From Arenibacter sp. F20364 (GTDB lineage: Bacteria; Bacteroidota; Bacteroidia; Flavobacteriales; Flavobacteriaceae): DNA of 64,000 bases. The notes under the pieces were generated by a model. It searched no databases, was not told the origin of the DNA, and worked only from the letters and a program-made list of their open reading frames with translations. The stretch's first letter is position 1; each line of letters starts with the position of its first letter. This document shows positions 35,152-41,610 of this stretch, piece by piece. The position numbers and the translations under genes are program-made. The stretch lies in assembly GCF_023015905.1 (NCBI RefSeq), contig NZ_JALKBD010000006.1:62001-126000 (forward strand). Reading direction: 5' to 3'.

Positions 35152-36417
35152 TCAGTTATTGTAATAGCTTCCTTTAGTAATTTCGTATTGAATTTTGTGC
35201 AATAGCAATTGAGTTTCGTGTAGATTTAAATTGCTTTTTGCCTCATATAAATTTGTAAATTCGGTAATATAGGCCGATGCTGTAATTACACCGTTGTTCA
35301 ATTGGGATTCCGCTGTTTTTAGAATATCCTCGCGTAGTACTATAATCTCCCTATCGGTGAAAATCAAGGCATCGATCTTATCAATTTCAGACTCGAGTTT
35401 TACCAATTCCAAATTGTTGTTCAGTTCAAAGGTCTCTTTTTGCGTATCTATAATTTCCTTGTTTATTTCAAGGGATTGTTTCTCGGTCCTGGTCTTGTTC
35501 CAATCAAAGATGTTCAGATTCAATTTTAAACCCGCCATATAAAAGGTTTTAAAAGAATTGTCCAACATATTCAGCCCCGGATTGCCATAACCCCCTTGGG
35601 CAAAAGCATTGATTTTTGGGAGATTGGTCTTTGAAATTAGTTTGGAGGAAAAATCTATCTGTTCCTTTTGCAGGTCGAAAAGCTGAATTTCTGGTCGCTC
35701 GGATTGGGTTTCCGACATAAAAACGGCAGGTCTTTCAAGGTTTACATTGGACGATAATTCCATGCCAATAAGTAAGGACAAGCGTTGTAACAACTCCAAT
35801 TTATTATACCTTAACTCCGTGAACTGTTGTCTTAATTTTAGGAGTTCCGCTTCCAGTGTTTTTTCAGAAGACCCCAACAAAGTCCCATATTTTACCCCAG
35901 CCTTAACATCTTCTAAACGAGCCTTTAATTGCTCTTCCTTGGCTTGGAGCAATGCCTGGTTTTCCTGAAGCAATAAAACTGATAAGTAAATGGAATTGAC
36001 CTGGCTTTTTAATCCGTAGAGGCTCACTTCCAACTGCTGTTGGTTTACCCTTGAGGCTGCCTCCTTCACCTTGGAGGAAGCATTGATCAACCCCCCGTTA
36101 TAAATCATTTGGTTTACATCCAAGGTGGCGCGATATTGGTCCTTATTGGGAGGTTCTACCGTTACATTCGGTATCTGGATCGGCAAACTTGTTACATCGG
36201 ACTGGTACGTGGCCTGAGCGTTCAGATCCAGTTTGGGCAAATACCCCGTTCTTAAGGCTTCAATATCCAATTGTGCCTGGTTTTCCAATAATCCAGTTTG
36301 TTTGGCCAAGGGATAATTCTTGGTAACAAGTTCAAAACACTCCTCCAACCTAAGGGTCTGCTGGGCAAAGGCGCCAAGAGGTATAGTGAAAATTAAAATT
36401 AAAAAAAGTCTTTTCAT
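35152..36417 (-). CDS. TolC-family outer-membrane channel of the ABC exporter
   Basis: The 421-residue protein has a signal peptide (1-18, ending AFA) and the helical repeats of TolC, with LRLEECFELVTKNYPLAKQ at the N-terminus and a C-terminal NNGVITASAYITEFTNLYEAKSNLNLHETQLL repeat. It differs from the RND-linked TolC at 20247-21551. A second inverted repeat at 36518-36531, about 100 bases upstream, may bind the TetR regulator encoded just before it. Confidence 0.93.
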   Translation of the reverse strand: MKRLFLILIFTIPLGAFAQQTLRLEECFELVTKNYPLAKQTGLLENQAQLDIEALRTGYLPKLDLNAQATYQSDVTSLPIQIPNVTVEPPNKDQYRATLDVNQMIYNGGLINASSKVKEAASRVNQQQLEVSLYGLKSQVNSIYLSVLLLQENQALLQAKEEQLKARLEDVKAGVKYGTLLGSSEKTLEAELLKLRQQFTELRYNKLELLQRLSLLIGMELSSNVNLERPAVFMSETQSERPEIQLFDLQKEQIDFSSKLISKTNLPKINAFAQGGYGNPGLNMLDNSFKTFYMAGLKLNLNIFDWNKTRTEKQSLEINKEIIDTQKETFELNNNLELVKLESEIDKIDALIFTDREIIVLREDILKTAESQLNNGVITASAYITEFTNLYEAKSNLNLHETQLLLHKIQYEITKGSYYNN

Positions 36418-36517
36418 GTGTTTTTATTTATTGATTTTCAGTAGTAACACTAGCCCGACAAAGTCCTTCTTGCGGGTGCAACATCCAAATAATCATTTTC
36501 CCCGTGTGTTTTAAACT

Positions 36518-36531
36518 AAACATGTATGTTT
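36518..36531. promoter_or_regulatory. Inverted repeat upstream of exporter tolC
   Basis: AAACAT and ATGTTT flank GT. It sits 101 bases before the tolC ATG and just after the tetR gene. It may be an operator, but it differs from the TTAACCA palindrome at tetR, so it is tentative. Confidence 0.3.
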
Positions 36532-37133
36532 CATTTTTTAATAGAATTAATTAAAAGCTTTGGAATCAAAATTTTTCGTTCCTCCATCATGGATTTAAAT
36601 GTTTTTTCATCCAAGTTCAATATTCCACGGACCAGGCCAGTACCTACAAAGGAAAAAGCGGTCAAGGAAAAAAGGTTTAGCAACAATTGTTTAGGGTCTA
36701 TGGGCTTTAAAATTCCCATCTCAATTTCATCCTCTATCTGCTTCTTAAAGCGCAAAGGGTTGGGTGCGATTTCGGAGCCAAAAAATAAATCCGCAAACTC
36801 CGGATTGTTATTTATTTCCTGAATAAGAAAGTTGGGGAGGTATGGATTCTCCATGACAAAGGAAATATAGCTATCTGTAAATTCAGTTATTTTTTCAAAA
36901 ACGCTTTTATCGGAATTAAAGACCTGGTTGATATGGGGAGCAAACTTTTCAAAGGCCTGCCTAAATACCGCCTCGAACAATTTTTGCTTACTCTTGTAAT
37001 AGTAGTGCAGCATGGCCTTGTTAATTTTTGCCTCATCCGCAATCTCCTGCATACGGGCTCCTGCCATACCTTTCTTTTGGAAGACGCTTATGGCTGCCTT
37101 TAATATATTTTCTTCTGTGCTCTGATCTTTCAT
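36531..37133 (-). CDS. TetR/AcrR-family transcriptional repressor
   Basis: The 200-residue protein has the N-terminal TetR helix-turn-helix (residues 5-52: GARMQEIADEAKINKAMLHYYYKSKQKLFEAV is the recognition part) and a variable C-terminal ligand domain. It is the first gene of the exporter operon and probably represses it, as YbhH/CecR does for YbhGFSR. A TTAACCA-AA-TGGTTAA palindrome 13 bases before its ATG is a good self-operator. It is the only transcription factor encoded in the window. Confidence 0.92.
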   Translation of the reverse strand: MKDQSTEENILKAAISVFQKKGMAGARMQEIADEAKINKAMLHYYYKSKQKLFEAVFRQAFEKFAPHINQVFNSDKSVFEKITEFTDSYISFVMENPYLPNFLIQEINNNPEFADLFFGSEIAPNPLRFKKQIEDEIEMGILKPIDPKQLLLNLFSLTAFSFVGTGLVRGILNLDEKTFKSMMEERKILIPKLLINSIKK

Positions 37134-37145
37134 TAACTAAATAGT

Positions 37146-37161
37146 TTAACCAAATGGTTAA
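37146..37161. promoter_or_regulatory. Probable TetR operator
   Basis: TTAACCA and TGGTTAA flank AA, a perfect 7-2-7 inverted repeat that fits the size and two-fold symmetry of TetR operators. It lies 13 bases upstream of the tetR ATG, where binding would block transcription of the operon. Confidence 0.65.
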
Positions 37162-37410
37162 CAAATGTACAAATTTTTTTAATTCAAAAAGGACAATGAC
37201 AATATTTCTTTGTTATTTAGTTTAATTACAACCATTTATAAAATATATTTTGGGATATGGTGAGGGCTATATAAGAAACAAATTCTATACATTAAATGCT
37301 CTAAAATTCTTATTTCTTCCTAAATATCACTTCACCCGATATCGATATTAGGTATATTTTCTTCTCAAGGCAATAAGGACTTTCAACCTATATAAGGCCA
37401 AAAAAAATAT

Positions 37411-38469
37411 CTACTTATTTTTATCAAAAACCACACTCCATATTCCACGGACCTCATTTACATTATAGCCAACGGCCTTATCTTCCGGGTATAATCTACT
37501 TAAAGTGGCCAGAGTAGAAGGTTTGACCTGTTCGTTGGGTTTCCCATGGCATTGGAGGCACATGGCGTTTGTAGTTATAGGATAATATACCGTTACTTCT
37601 TCATTACCAGGAACTACTACGGGATCCACTTCGATACCCGCGGCGACCTGTTCTTTAAAAGTAGCGATATATCCCAATTCCTCTTTGTTGGCTTTATTGT
37701 CCGGGTTTCTAGGTTTATCCGAAACCCTTTTAATCTGGGCATTGTTCATAACAGAAATACTATCTGTTAATTCTATGGCCCTAAGGTTACAAAATTCTAC
37801 CGCTCCATCCGTACCTTTTTCCTGTATGGCCTTCATTAGGTTTTTCCCCAGTGCTGCCTTTGTAGCCAAGGCATAACCCAGGCCTATATCCCCATAATCC
37901 TTTTGTACTCTATGTTTGGAACCTGGGCCCATTCCATTTCCCATACCTTTACCCATTCCTTTTCCTTTGCCCATTCCTTTACCCATTCCCTTTCCTTTGC
38001 CCATTCTTCTACCATGCTCCCTCTGAAAATGTTCATCGAACCATTCAGGTTGTGCAATTTCATAGTCGTACATATATTCGGCAATAAGACTTATGGTTTC
38101 TTCGGGATAGGGTTGATAGGGCATTATCCCAAATCGATTTATGGCACCTGGCATTTTGGATATTTCCTCCTTTGGATCATTGATCCAACCCACAATAGCT
38201 TTTGTAAATTGTTCCTTGGTAGTTGTTGAATCAATATAATGCTTCTTAATAGCCACCATGGGAGGTGCAATCATGCTGACCTCTGATGCTTTAGGATTGT
38301 GACATAAATAGCACTCTGTCTCAATAATCTTTTTACCTGGATGCATCTTTGCCTGATCAGCCGATGAGTTTTCTACCATCGTTTCCACAGGCATAGTTTC
38401 CGTTTTTTTAGCCTCCTTACAGCTAACCAGGGTGATTAAAAGGATTGTCAAGAAAGATAGATACTTCAT
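37411..38469 (-). CDS. Dihaem DUF3365 c-type cytochrome lipoprotein
   Basis: The 352-residue lipoprotein (Cys17, LVSC) has a first haem c motif CYLCH at residues 53-57 and a second, CLQCH, near the C-terminus inside a DUF3365 (Tll0287-like) domain (about 195-350). Between the two lies a low-complexity tract of tandem Met-Gly-Lys-Gly units (about 156-182). The role is electron transfer or redox sensing in the periplasm, known from the fold rather than shown here. It follows the CxxC metal-binding gene by 21 bases and ends the unit that starts at the rhodanese. Confidence 0.88.
   Translation of the reverse strand: MKYLSFLTILLITLVSCKEAKKTETMPVETMVENSSADQAKMHPGKKIIETECYLCHNPKASEVSMIAPPMVAIKKHYIDSTTTKEQFTKAIVGWINDPKEEISKMPGAINRFGIMPYQPYPEETISLIAEYMYDYEIAQPEWFDEHFQREHGRRMGKGKGMGKGMGKGKGMGKGMGNGMGPGSKHRVQKDYGDIGLGYALATKAALGKNLMKAIQEKGTDGAVEFCNLRAIELTDSISVMNNAQIKRVSDKPRNPDNKANKEELGYIATFKEQVAAGIEVDPVVVPGNEEVTVYYPITTNAMCLQCHGKPNEQVKPSTLATLSRLYPEDKAVGYNVNEVRGIWSVVFDKNK
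37923..38004. repeat. Coding tandem repeat (Gly-Lys-Met tract)
   Basis: A degenerate 12-base unit of the type CCATTCCTTTAC recurs six to seven times in the DUF3365 gene and encodes MGKG-type units. Such tracts vary in copy number by slippage. It gives a flexible basic linker between the two haem domains. Confidence 0.8.
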
Positions 38470-38490
38470 AAAGCTAATTTTTTTTTGGAT

Positions 38491-38763
38491 TTATCCCTTT
38501 ATCATCCTTCCCGCCGCACAGCTAAGAAAGGATTTGGCCTTATCTCCCAATCCGTTTTTGGCATCCAGTGTAGGATAGCCCAAAACTTTAAGGGTATCCC
38601 TTAACCTTTGTGTGGCCGTAACGTTGTTCGATTCAAAAGATACCGTTCCCGAGTTTACATCAACCATAACCTCCGAGATATTCTCCAATTCCGATAATTT
38701 GGTGGTAATTGTTTTAGCACAACCCCCACATTTTATATTTTGAACACTGAGTGCTAATTTCAT
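38491..38763 (-). CDS. Heavy-metal-associated (HMA) domain protein
   Basis: The 90-residue protein is a ferredoxin-fold HMA domain with the metal motif CGGC (residues 12-15, in NIKCGGCAKTI) and a VMVDVNSGTVSFE strand. A C-terminal CAAGRMI end holds a further Cys. It would bind Cu(I) or another soft metal, or hold a dithiol. It is between the rhodanese gene (45 bases upstream) and the DUF3365 gene. Confidence 0.9.
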   Translation of the reverse strand: MKLALSVQNIKCGGCAKTITTKLSELENISEVMVDVNSGTVSFESNNVTATQRLRDTLKVLGYPTLDAKNGLGDKAKSFLSCAAGRMIKG

Positions 38764-38808
38764 AGCGTTAATTTAAGCCAAATTTATAAATTCTTGATAG
38801 AAAGGATA

Positions 38809-39153
38809 TTATCTCCAGGACATATAGCCACCCCTCAGGTCATATACTTTTTCAAATCCCATACCTATCAATTTATGCGCAGCTCTCTGACTCCTTGCAC
38901 CGGAACGACAATACAGGTACACAGGCTTATCCTTGGACATTTTTTCACAGTATCTTTCAAAGCCTGCGGCGTTGAAAAAGTCAACATTTACAGCATTTTT
39001 TATGTGACCGCCACCATATTCATTAGGTGTACGAACATCTATAAGTTGTACTTTTTTACCCGCTATGGCGGCTGAAAAGTCAGCCTGATTCAAAATTTCA
39101 ATTTTATCCGATTTCTCTTTGCTTGTTCCGAAAAGTGTACTAAAAATAGACAT
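38809..39153 (-). CDS. Rhodanese-domain protein
   Basis: The 114-residue protein has one rhodanese domain with the active-site loop CRSGARS, whose Cys carries persulfide, and the LIDVRTPNEYGGGHIKNAVNVD segment (about 36-55). The N-terminus, MSIFSTLFGTSKEKSDK, is short and unstructured. Rhodaneses move sulfane sulfur. Its unit shares a Crp/Fnr-type site with the SQR-like gene, which supports a sulfide or persulfide role. Confidence 0.93.
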   Translation of the reverse strand: MSIFSTLFGTSKEKSDKIEILNQADFSAAIAGKKVQLIDVRTPNEYGGGHIKNAVNVDFFNAAGFERYCEKMSKDKPVYLYCRSGARSQRAAHKLIGMGFEKVYDLRGGYMSWR

Positions 39154-39192
39154 ATTATTTCATTTTTGCGTTAAACTAAGGTACTTGTTTAA

Positions 39193-39232
39193 AAAAGGAA
39201 ACCGTCACCTTTTACAATGACCGTTTCCTTTT
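39193..39232. repeat. 15-bp inverted repeat with nested direct repeat, upstream of rhodanese
   Basis: AAAAGGAAACCGTCA (39193-39207) and TGACCGTTTCCTTTT (39218-39232) pair over 15 bases with one mismatch. In addition CCTTTTACAA occurs at 39208-39217 and 39227-39236. It falls in the predicted 5' leader of the rhodanese transcript and may be an RNA hairpin or operator. Confidence 0.55.
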
Positions 39233-39261
39233 ACAACCAACCAAAACATTTATTTATAGTG

Positions 39262-39269
39262 TAAAGATA
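39262..39269 (-). promoter_or_regulatory. -7 box of rhodanese operon
   Basis: Minus-strand TATCTTTA lies 22 bases after the site at 39292-39305. It matches seven of eight positions of TAnnTTTG. The spacing equals that at the tolC promoter. Confidence 0.45.
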
Positions 39270-39291
39270 GGCCAGGCATTTAATGTCCACA

Positions 39292-39305
39292 GCAACTTTT
39301 GTTAC
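39292..39305 (-). promoter_or_regulatory. Crp/Fnr-type site upstream of rhodanese operon
   Basis: On the minus strand this reads GTAACAAAAGTTGC followed by TGTGG, one mismatch from GTAAC-N4-GTTAC. Its centre lies about 41 bases before the inferred transcription start, the class II activator position. Confidence 0.6.
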
Positions 39306-39489
39306 ACTCCCCTCTCTTTCCGAAAAAAAGTTATGCTCTTACAAACAACTAACTTCCAGAGAATTTAAAAGCAAATAATACCGCCGGCAAACAACAATGG
39401 GATTCATAATGTAAGCTGCAAATAGGAGCCCAAATTCCTTTAATTCCCCAATCCTCTCCATAAAAGAAGAACACTTTACAATAGCCATA

Positions 39490-39522
39490 TAATATATATT
39501 ACTTATTGTACATTATATATTA
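39490..39522. promoter_or_regulatory. AT-rich inverted repeat, possible operator of the plus-strand operon
   Basis: TAATATATA (39490-39498) and TATATATTA (39514-39522) are exact reverse complements 15 bases apart. The site is about 120 bases upstream of the unknown secreted protein. Low sequence complexity makes chance likely. Confidence 0.25.
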
Positions 39523-39572
39523 ACCCAAACTAATATTTAATTGGTTTTATTGATTAAAATGAGTTAATATTA

Positions 39573-39605
39573 TTGCATTAATGAAATAGAGGAAGAATCA
39601 TTTTG
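39573..39605 (+). promoter_or_regulatory. Possible promoter of the plus-strand catabolic operon
   Basis: TTG at 39573-39575 and TCATTTTG at 39598-39605 (one mismatch to TAnnTTTG) are 22 bases apart, within the range of Bacteroidota -33/-7 pairs. The ATG follows at 39642. Confidence 0.35.
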
Positions 39606-39641
39606 ACGAAAAATTTAAACGCACACAAATAGGAACTAGCC

Positions 39642-40862
39642 ATGTTTAAATATTGTTTATTGCCATTGGTTTCGGTTTTCACTTTTATAAACCATGGCCT
39701 GCTTGCCCAAAAAGTAAATGAATTCCCAAAGAAAACTGACCCCCTATACAAAAAGGTGGAAATGTTCGACAAGTTGATGCTAGGAAACCATTGGAACGAA
39801 GGCGCTATAATGCAACACGTTATTTTTCCTCCTGCGGGACTGGAACAACCAATAGTTGGTTCCCAGGCCGATTGTCTTGATCCCACTTCCGAAATGCTGG
39901 CCGCCTACTCCCATAAGTACGCTATTACAGGAGACCCAAAGGACAGGAAAATAGCCAATGACATCTTCGAGGCTATATTAAAACTGGAAAAAGTTACAGG
40001 CGTTGAAGGATTGGTGGCACGGAGTTTCAATAGGACCAACGAACCCCTTTGGCACGAAGAAGTCTTTTGGTACCATGAATGGCACCAATCCTCCTCCATG
40101 CCTGGTTACCGCTGGCTGGGCGATTTAAGCGCCGATAAGTTTACTTCCATATTTTACGGTGTGGGAACTTTCTGGGAACTATGTGCAGATGCGGTATACA
40201 AGGAGAAAGCAGCAGGCCTCCTCGACCGATTTATAGGAAGGGTGGTGGACAATAATTTTAAACTTACGGATCTGGACGGAAAAATGACCTTGTGGGGCAA
40301 CTTCTGCCCTAACCTTCCGCACCAAGAACTCAATTCATTGGAAATGTTGGCCGCCCTTAAGGTAACACATCACATTACAGGCAAGGAACGGTACAATGCC
40401 GCCTACCACATGCTTATAGACCGCTATCATTACGACGACCACCAAATTAATTCCAAAATACTATTCCCCAAAGAATGGCGGAATGTGGGGGACGACTACC
40501 ATGCGGCCCGTTCCCTCTATATGATTATGCGCCTAGAGGACGACCCCAACTTACTAAATAAATACCGTATGAATTTAAACAGACATTGGTACGATTGGAA
40601 GGATATTGAGTTTACATGGGAAAGCAATATTTGGTTTTTGATGGTCTATAAAGTACTTACAGGAGAGGACATTTTTACCGAAAAGAAAAATCAGGGCATT
40701 AAGGACATGTGGGGATTTGAACGCAATACCAAGGAATTTAAAATTCCCCAAAAAGATGGCAGTTTTAAAATGGTACGTTCCGAGGAAGAACGCACCGCCG
40801 CTGCCATGATCAGAAATTATTGGTTTGGTAGGTATTACGGTATTATTGATGAAAAATGGTAA
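39642..40862 (+). CDS. Secreted protein of unknown family, probably alpha-helical toroid
   Basis: The 406-residue protein has a signal peptide (1-22, ending LLAQ). The mature part is almost wholly alpha-helical with recurring helix-pair segments such as SEMLAAYSHKYAITGDPKDRKIAND and LNSLEMLAALKVTHHITGKERYNAAYHMLIDRYHYD. This is the pattern of alpha/alpha toroid enzymes such as GH88, GH105 or polysaccharide lyases. Aromatic and acidic residues (WHEEVFWYHEWHQ, ESNIWF) cluster as in a sugar cleft. I do not recognise a CAZy family. It heads an operon with an FGE-like protein and a GH67N-type enzyme. A new hydrolase or lyase is a fair guess. Confidence 0.75.
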   Translation: MFKYCLLPLVSVFTFINHGLLAQKVNEFPKKTDPLYKKVEMFDKLMLGNHWNEGAIMQHVIFPPAGLEQPIVGSQADCLDPTSEMLAAYSHKYAITGDPKDRKIANDIFEAILKLEKVTGVEGLVARSFNRTNEPLWHEEVFWYHEWHQSSSMPGYRWLGDLSADKFTSIFYGVGTFWELCADAVYKEKAAGLLDRFIGRVVDNNFKLTDLDGKMTLWGNFCPNLPHQELNSLEMLAALKVTHHITGKERYNAAYHMLIDRYHYDDHQINSKILFPKEWRNVGDDYHAARSLYMIMRLEDDPNLLNKYRMNLNRHWYDWKDIEFTWESNIWFLMVYKVLTGEDIFTEKKNQGIKDMWGFERNTKEFKIPQKDGSFKMVRSEEERTAAAMIRNYWFGRYYGIIDEKW

Positions 40863-40882
40863 TCACAAATAATAGGAAGCGT

Positions 40883-41578
40883 ATGAAATCTTGGTTAACA
40901 CTTCTCACTTTTTTAGTACATATATTTTATGTAGTAGGGCAAGAAAAGCCGACTCCTCCCGAGGGAATGGTCTATGTTCCTGCCGGTGAATTCATTATGG
41001 GCAGCGTCTATGGCGATCCGGATGAACGACCTCAGCAAATTGCAAGTACAAAGGCATTCTTTATAGATAAATATGAGGTAAGCAATTCGGAGTTTGCCAA
41101 ATTTGACCCCACTTTTAAATTCCCCCCGGAAAAAAAGAACAATGCCGCAGTAGTGACCTGGTCCAAAGCGGACGCCTATGCTAAATGGGCAGGCAAACGT
41201 TTGCCTACAGAAAAAGAATGGGAAAAGGCAGCAAGGGGTATAGACGGCCGTGTATTTCCATGGGGAGATACCTATGACAACACCTACGTTGTTTGGGACC
41301 AAAAAGAGACACGCGGAACGTCCATAGCCAAACCTGCCAGCCCCTATGGTTGCTATGATATGGCCGGGAGTGTGTGGGAATGGACCTCGGACTGGTATAA
41401 ACCCTACCCCGGCAATACAGTACCTATGGAACAATATGGCGAAACCTACAAAGTAATGCGGGGCGGATCCAATTTTAACAACCACTCCTTTATTCGTACC
41501 TCACAGCGCTATTATGTGTTGCCAGAAAAAATACACGTATATCCGGTTGGAATACGATGTGTAAAGGACATAGATTAA
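40883..41578 (+). CDS. FGE-sulfatase (SUMF1)-fold exported protein, catalytic Cys absent
   Basis: I start at ATG 40883 (MKSWLTLLTFLVHIFYVVGQ) because this begins the signal peptide. A frame from 40856 overlaps the preceding gene by seven bases. The FGE fold is clear: PEGMVYVPAGEFIMGS, RLPTEKEWEKAARG, FPWGD, GSVWEWTSDWY and VMRGGSNFNNHSF, ending GIRC. The Cys pair that activates sulfatases in aerobic FGE (in an RYRC-type context) is not seen; the only Cys residues are one in a YGCYDMAG loop and the GIRC one. The protein is thus unlikely to be the sulfatase maturase and more likely a binding or accessory protein of the operon. Confidence 0.85.
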   Translation: MKSWLTLLTFLVHIFYVVGQEKPTPPEGMVYVPAGEFIMGSVYGDPDERPQQIASTKAFFIDKYEVSNSEFAKFDPTFKFPPEKKNNAAVVTWSKADAYAKWAGKRLPTEKEWEKAARGIDGRVFPWGDTYDNTYVVWDQKETRGTSIAKPASPYGCYDMAGSVWEWTSDWYKPYPGNTVPMEQYGETYKVMRGGSNFNNHSFIRTSQRYYVLPEKIHVYPVGIRCVKDID

Positions 41579-41610
41579 AACAACGCTCTCAAAAAACAGT
41601 ATAATAAAAA

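Larger units (their letters stand above)
39154..39641. other. Divergent intergenic region with several palindromes
   Basis: These 488 bases separate the rhodanese (minus) from the unknown secreted protein (plus). They hold a near-perfect 15-base inverted repeat with a nested direct repeat (39193-39236), a Crp/Fnr-type site with a matching -7 box for the rhodanese, an AT-rich inverted repeat at 39490-39522 and a possible plus-strand promoter at 39573-39605. No gene is seen. Confidence 0.6.

Noticed and set aside
37923-38004. The repeated CCATTCCTTTAC units as a CRISPR array
   Set aside because: Units are tandem without spacers and lie in frame in a coding region.
37903-38229. Ser/His/Phe-rich plus-strand frame
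   Set aside because: It is the complement of the Gly-Lys-Met repeat in the DUF3365 gene and has no gene features.
40856-40882. Upstream start for the FGE-like gene
   Set aside because: It overlaps the previous gene by seven bases and puts nine polar residues before the signal peptide. ATG 40883 is better.
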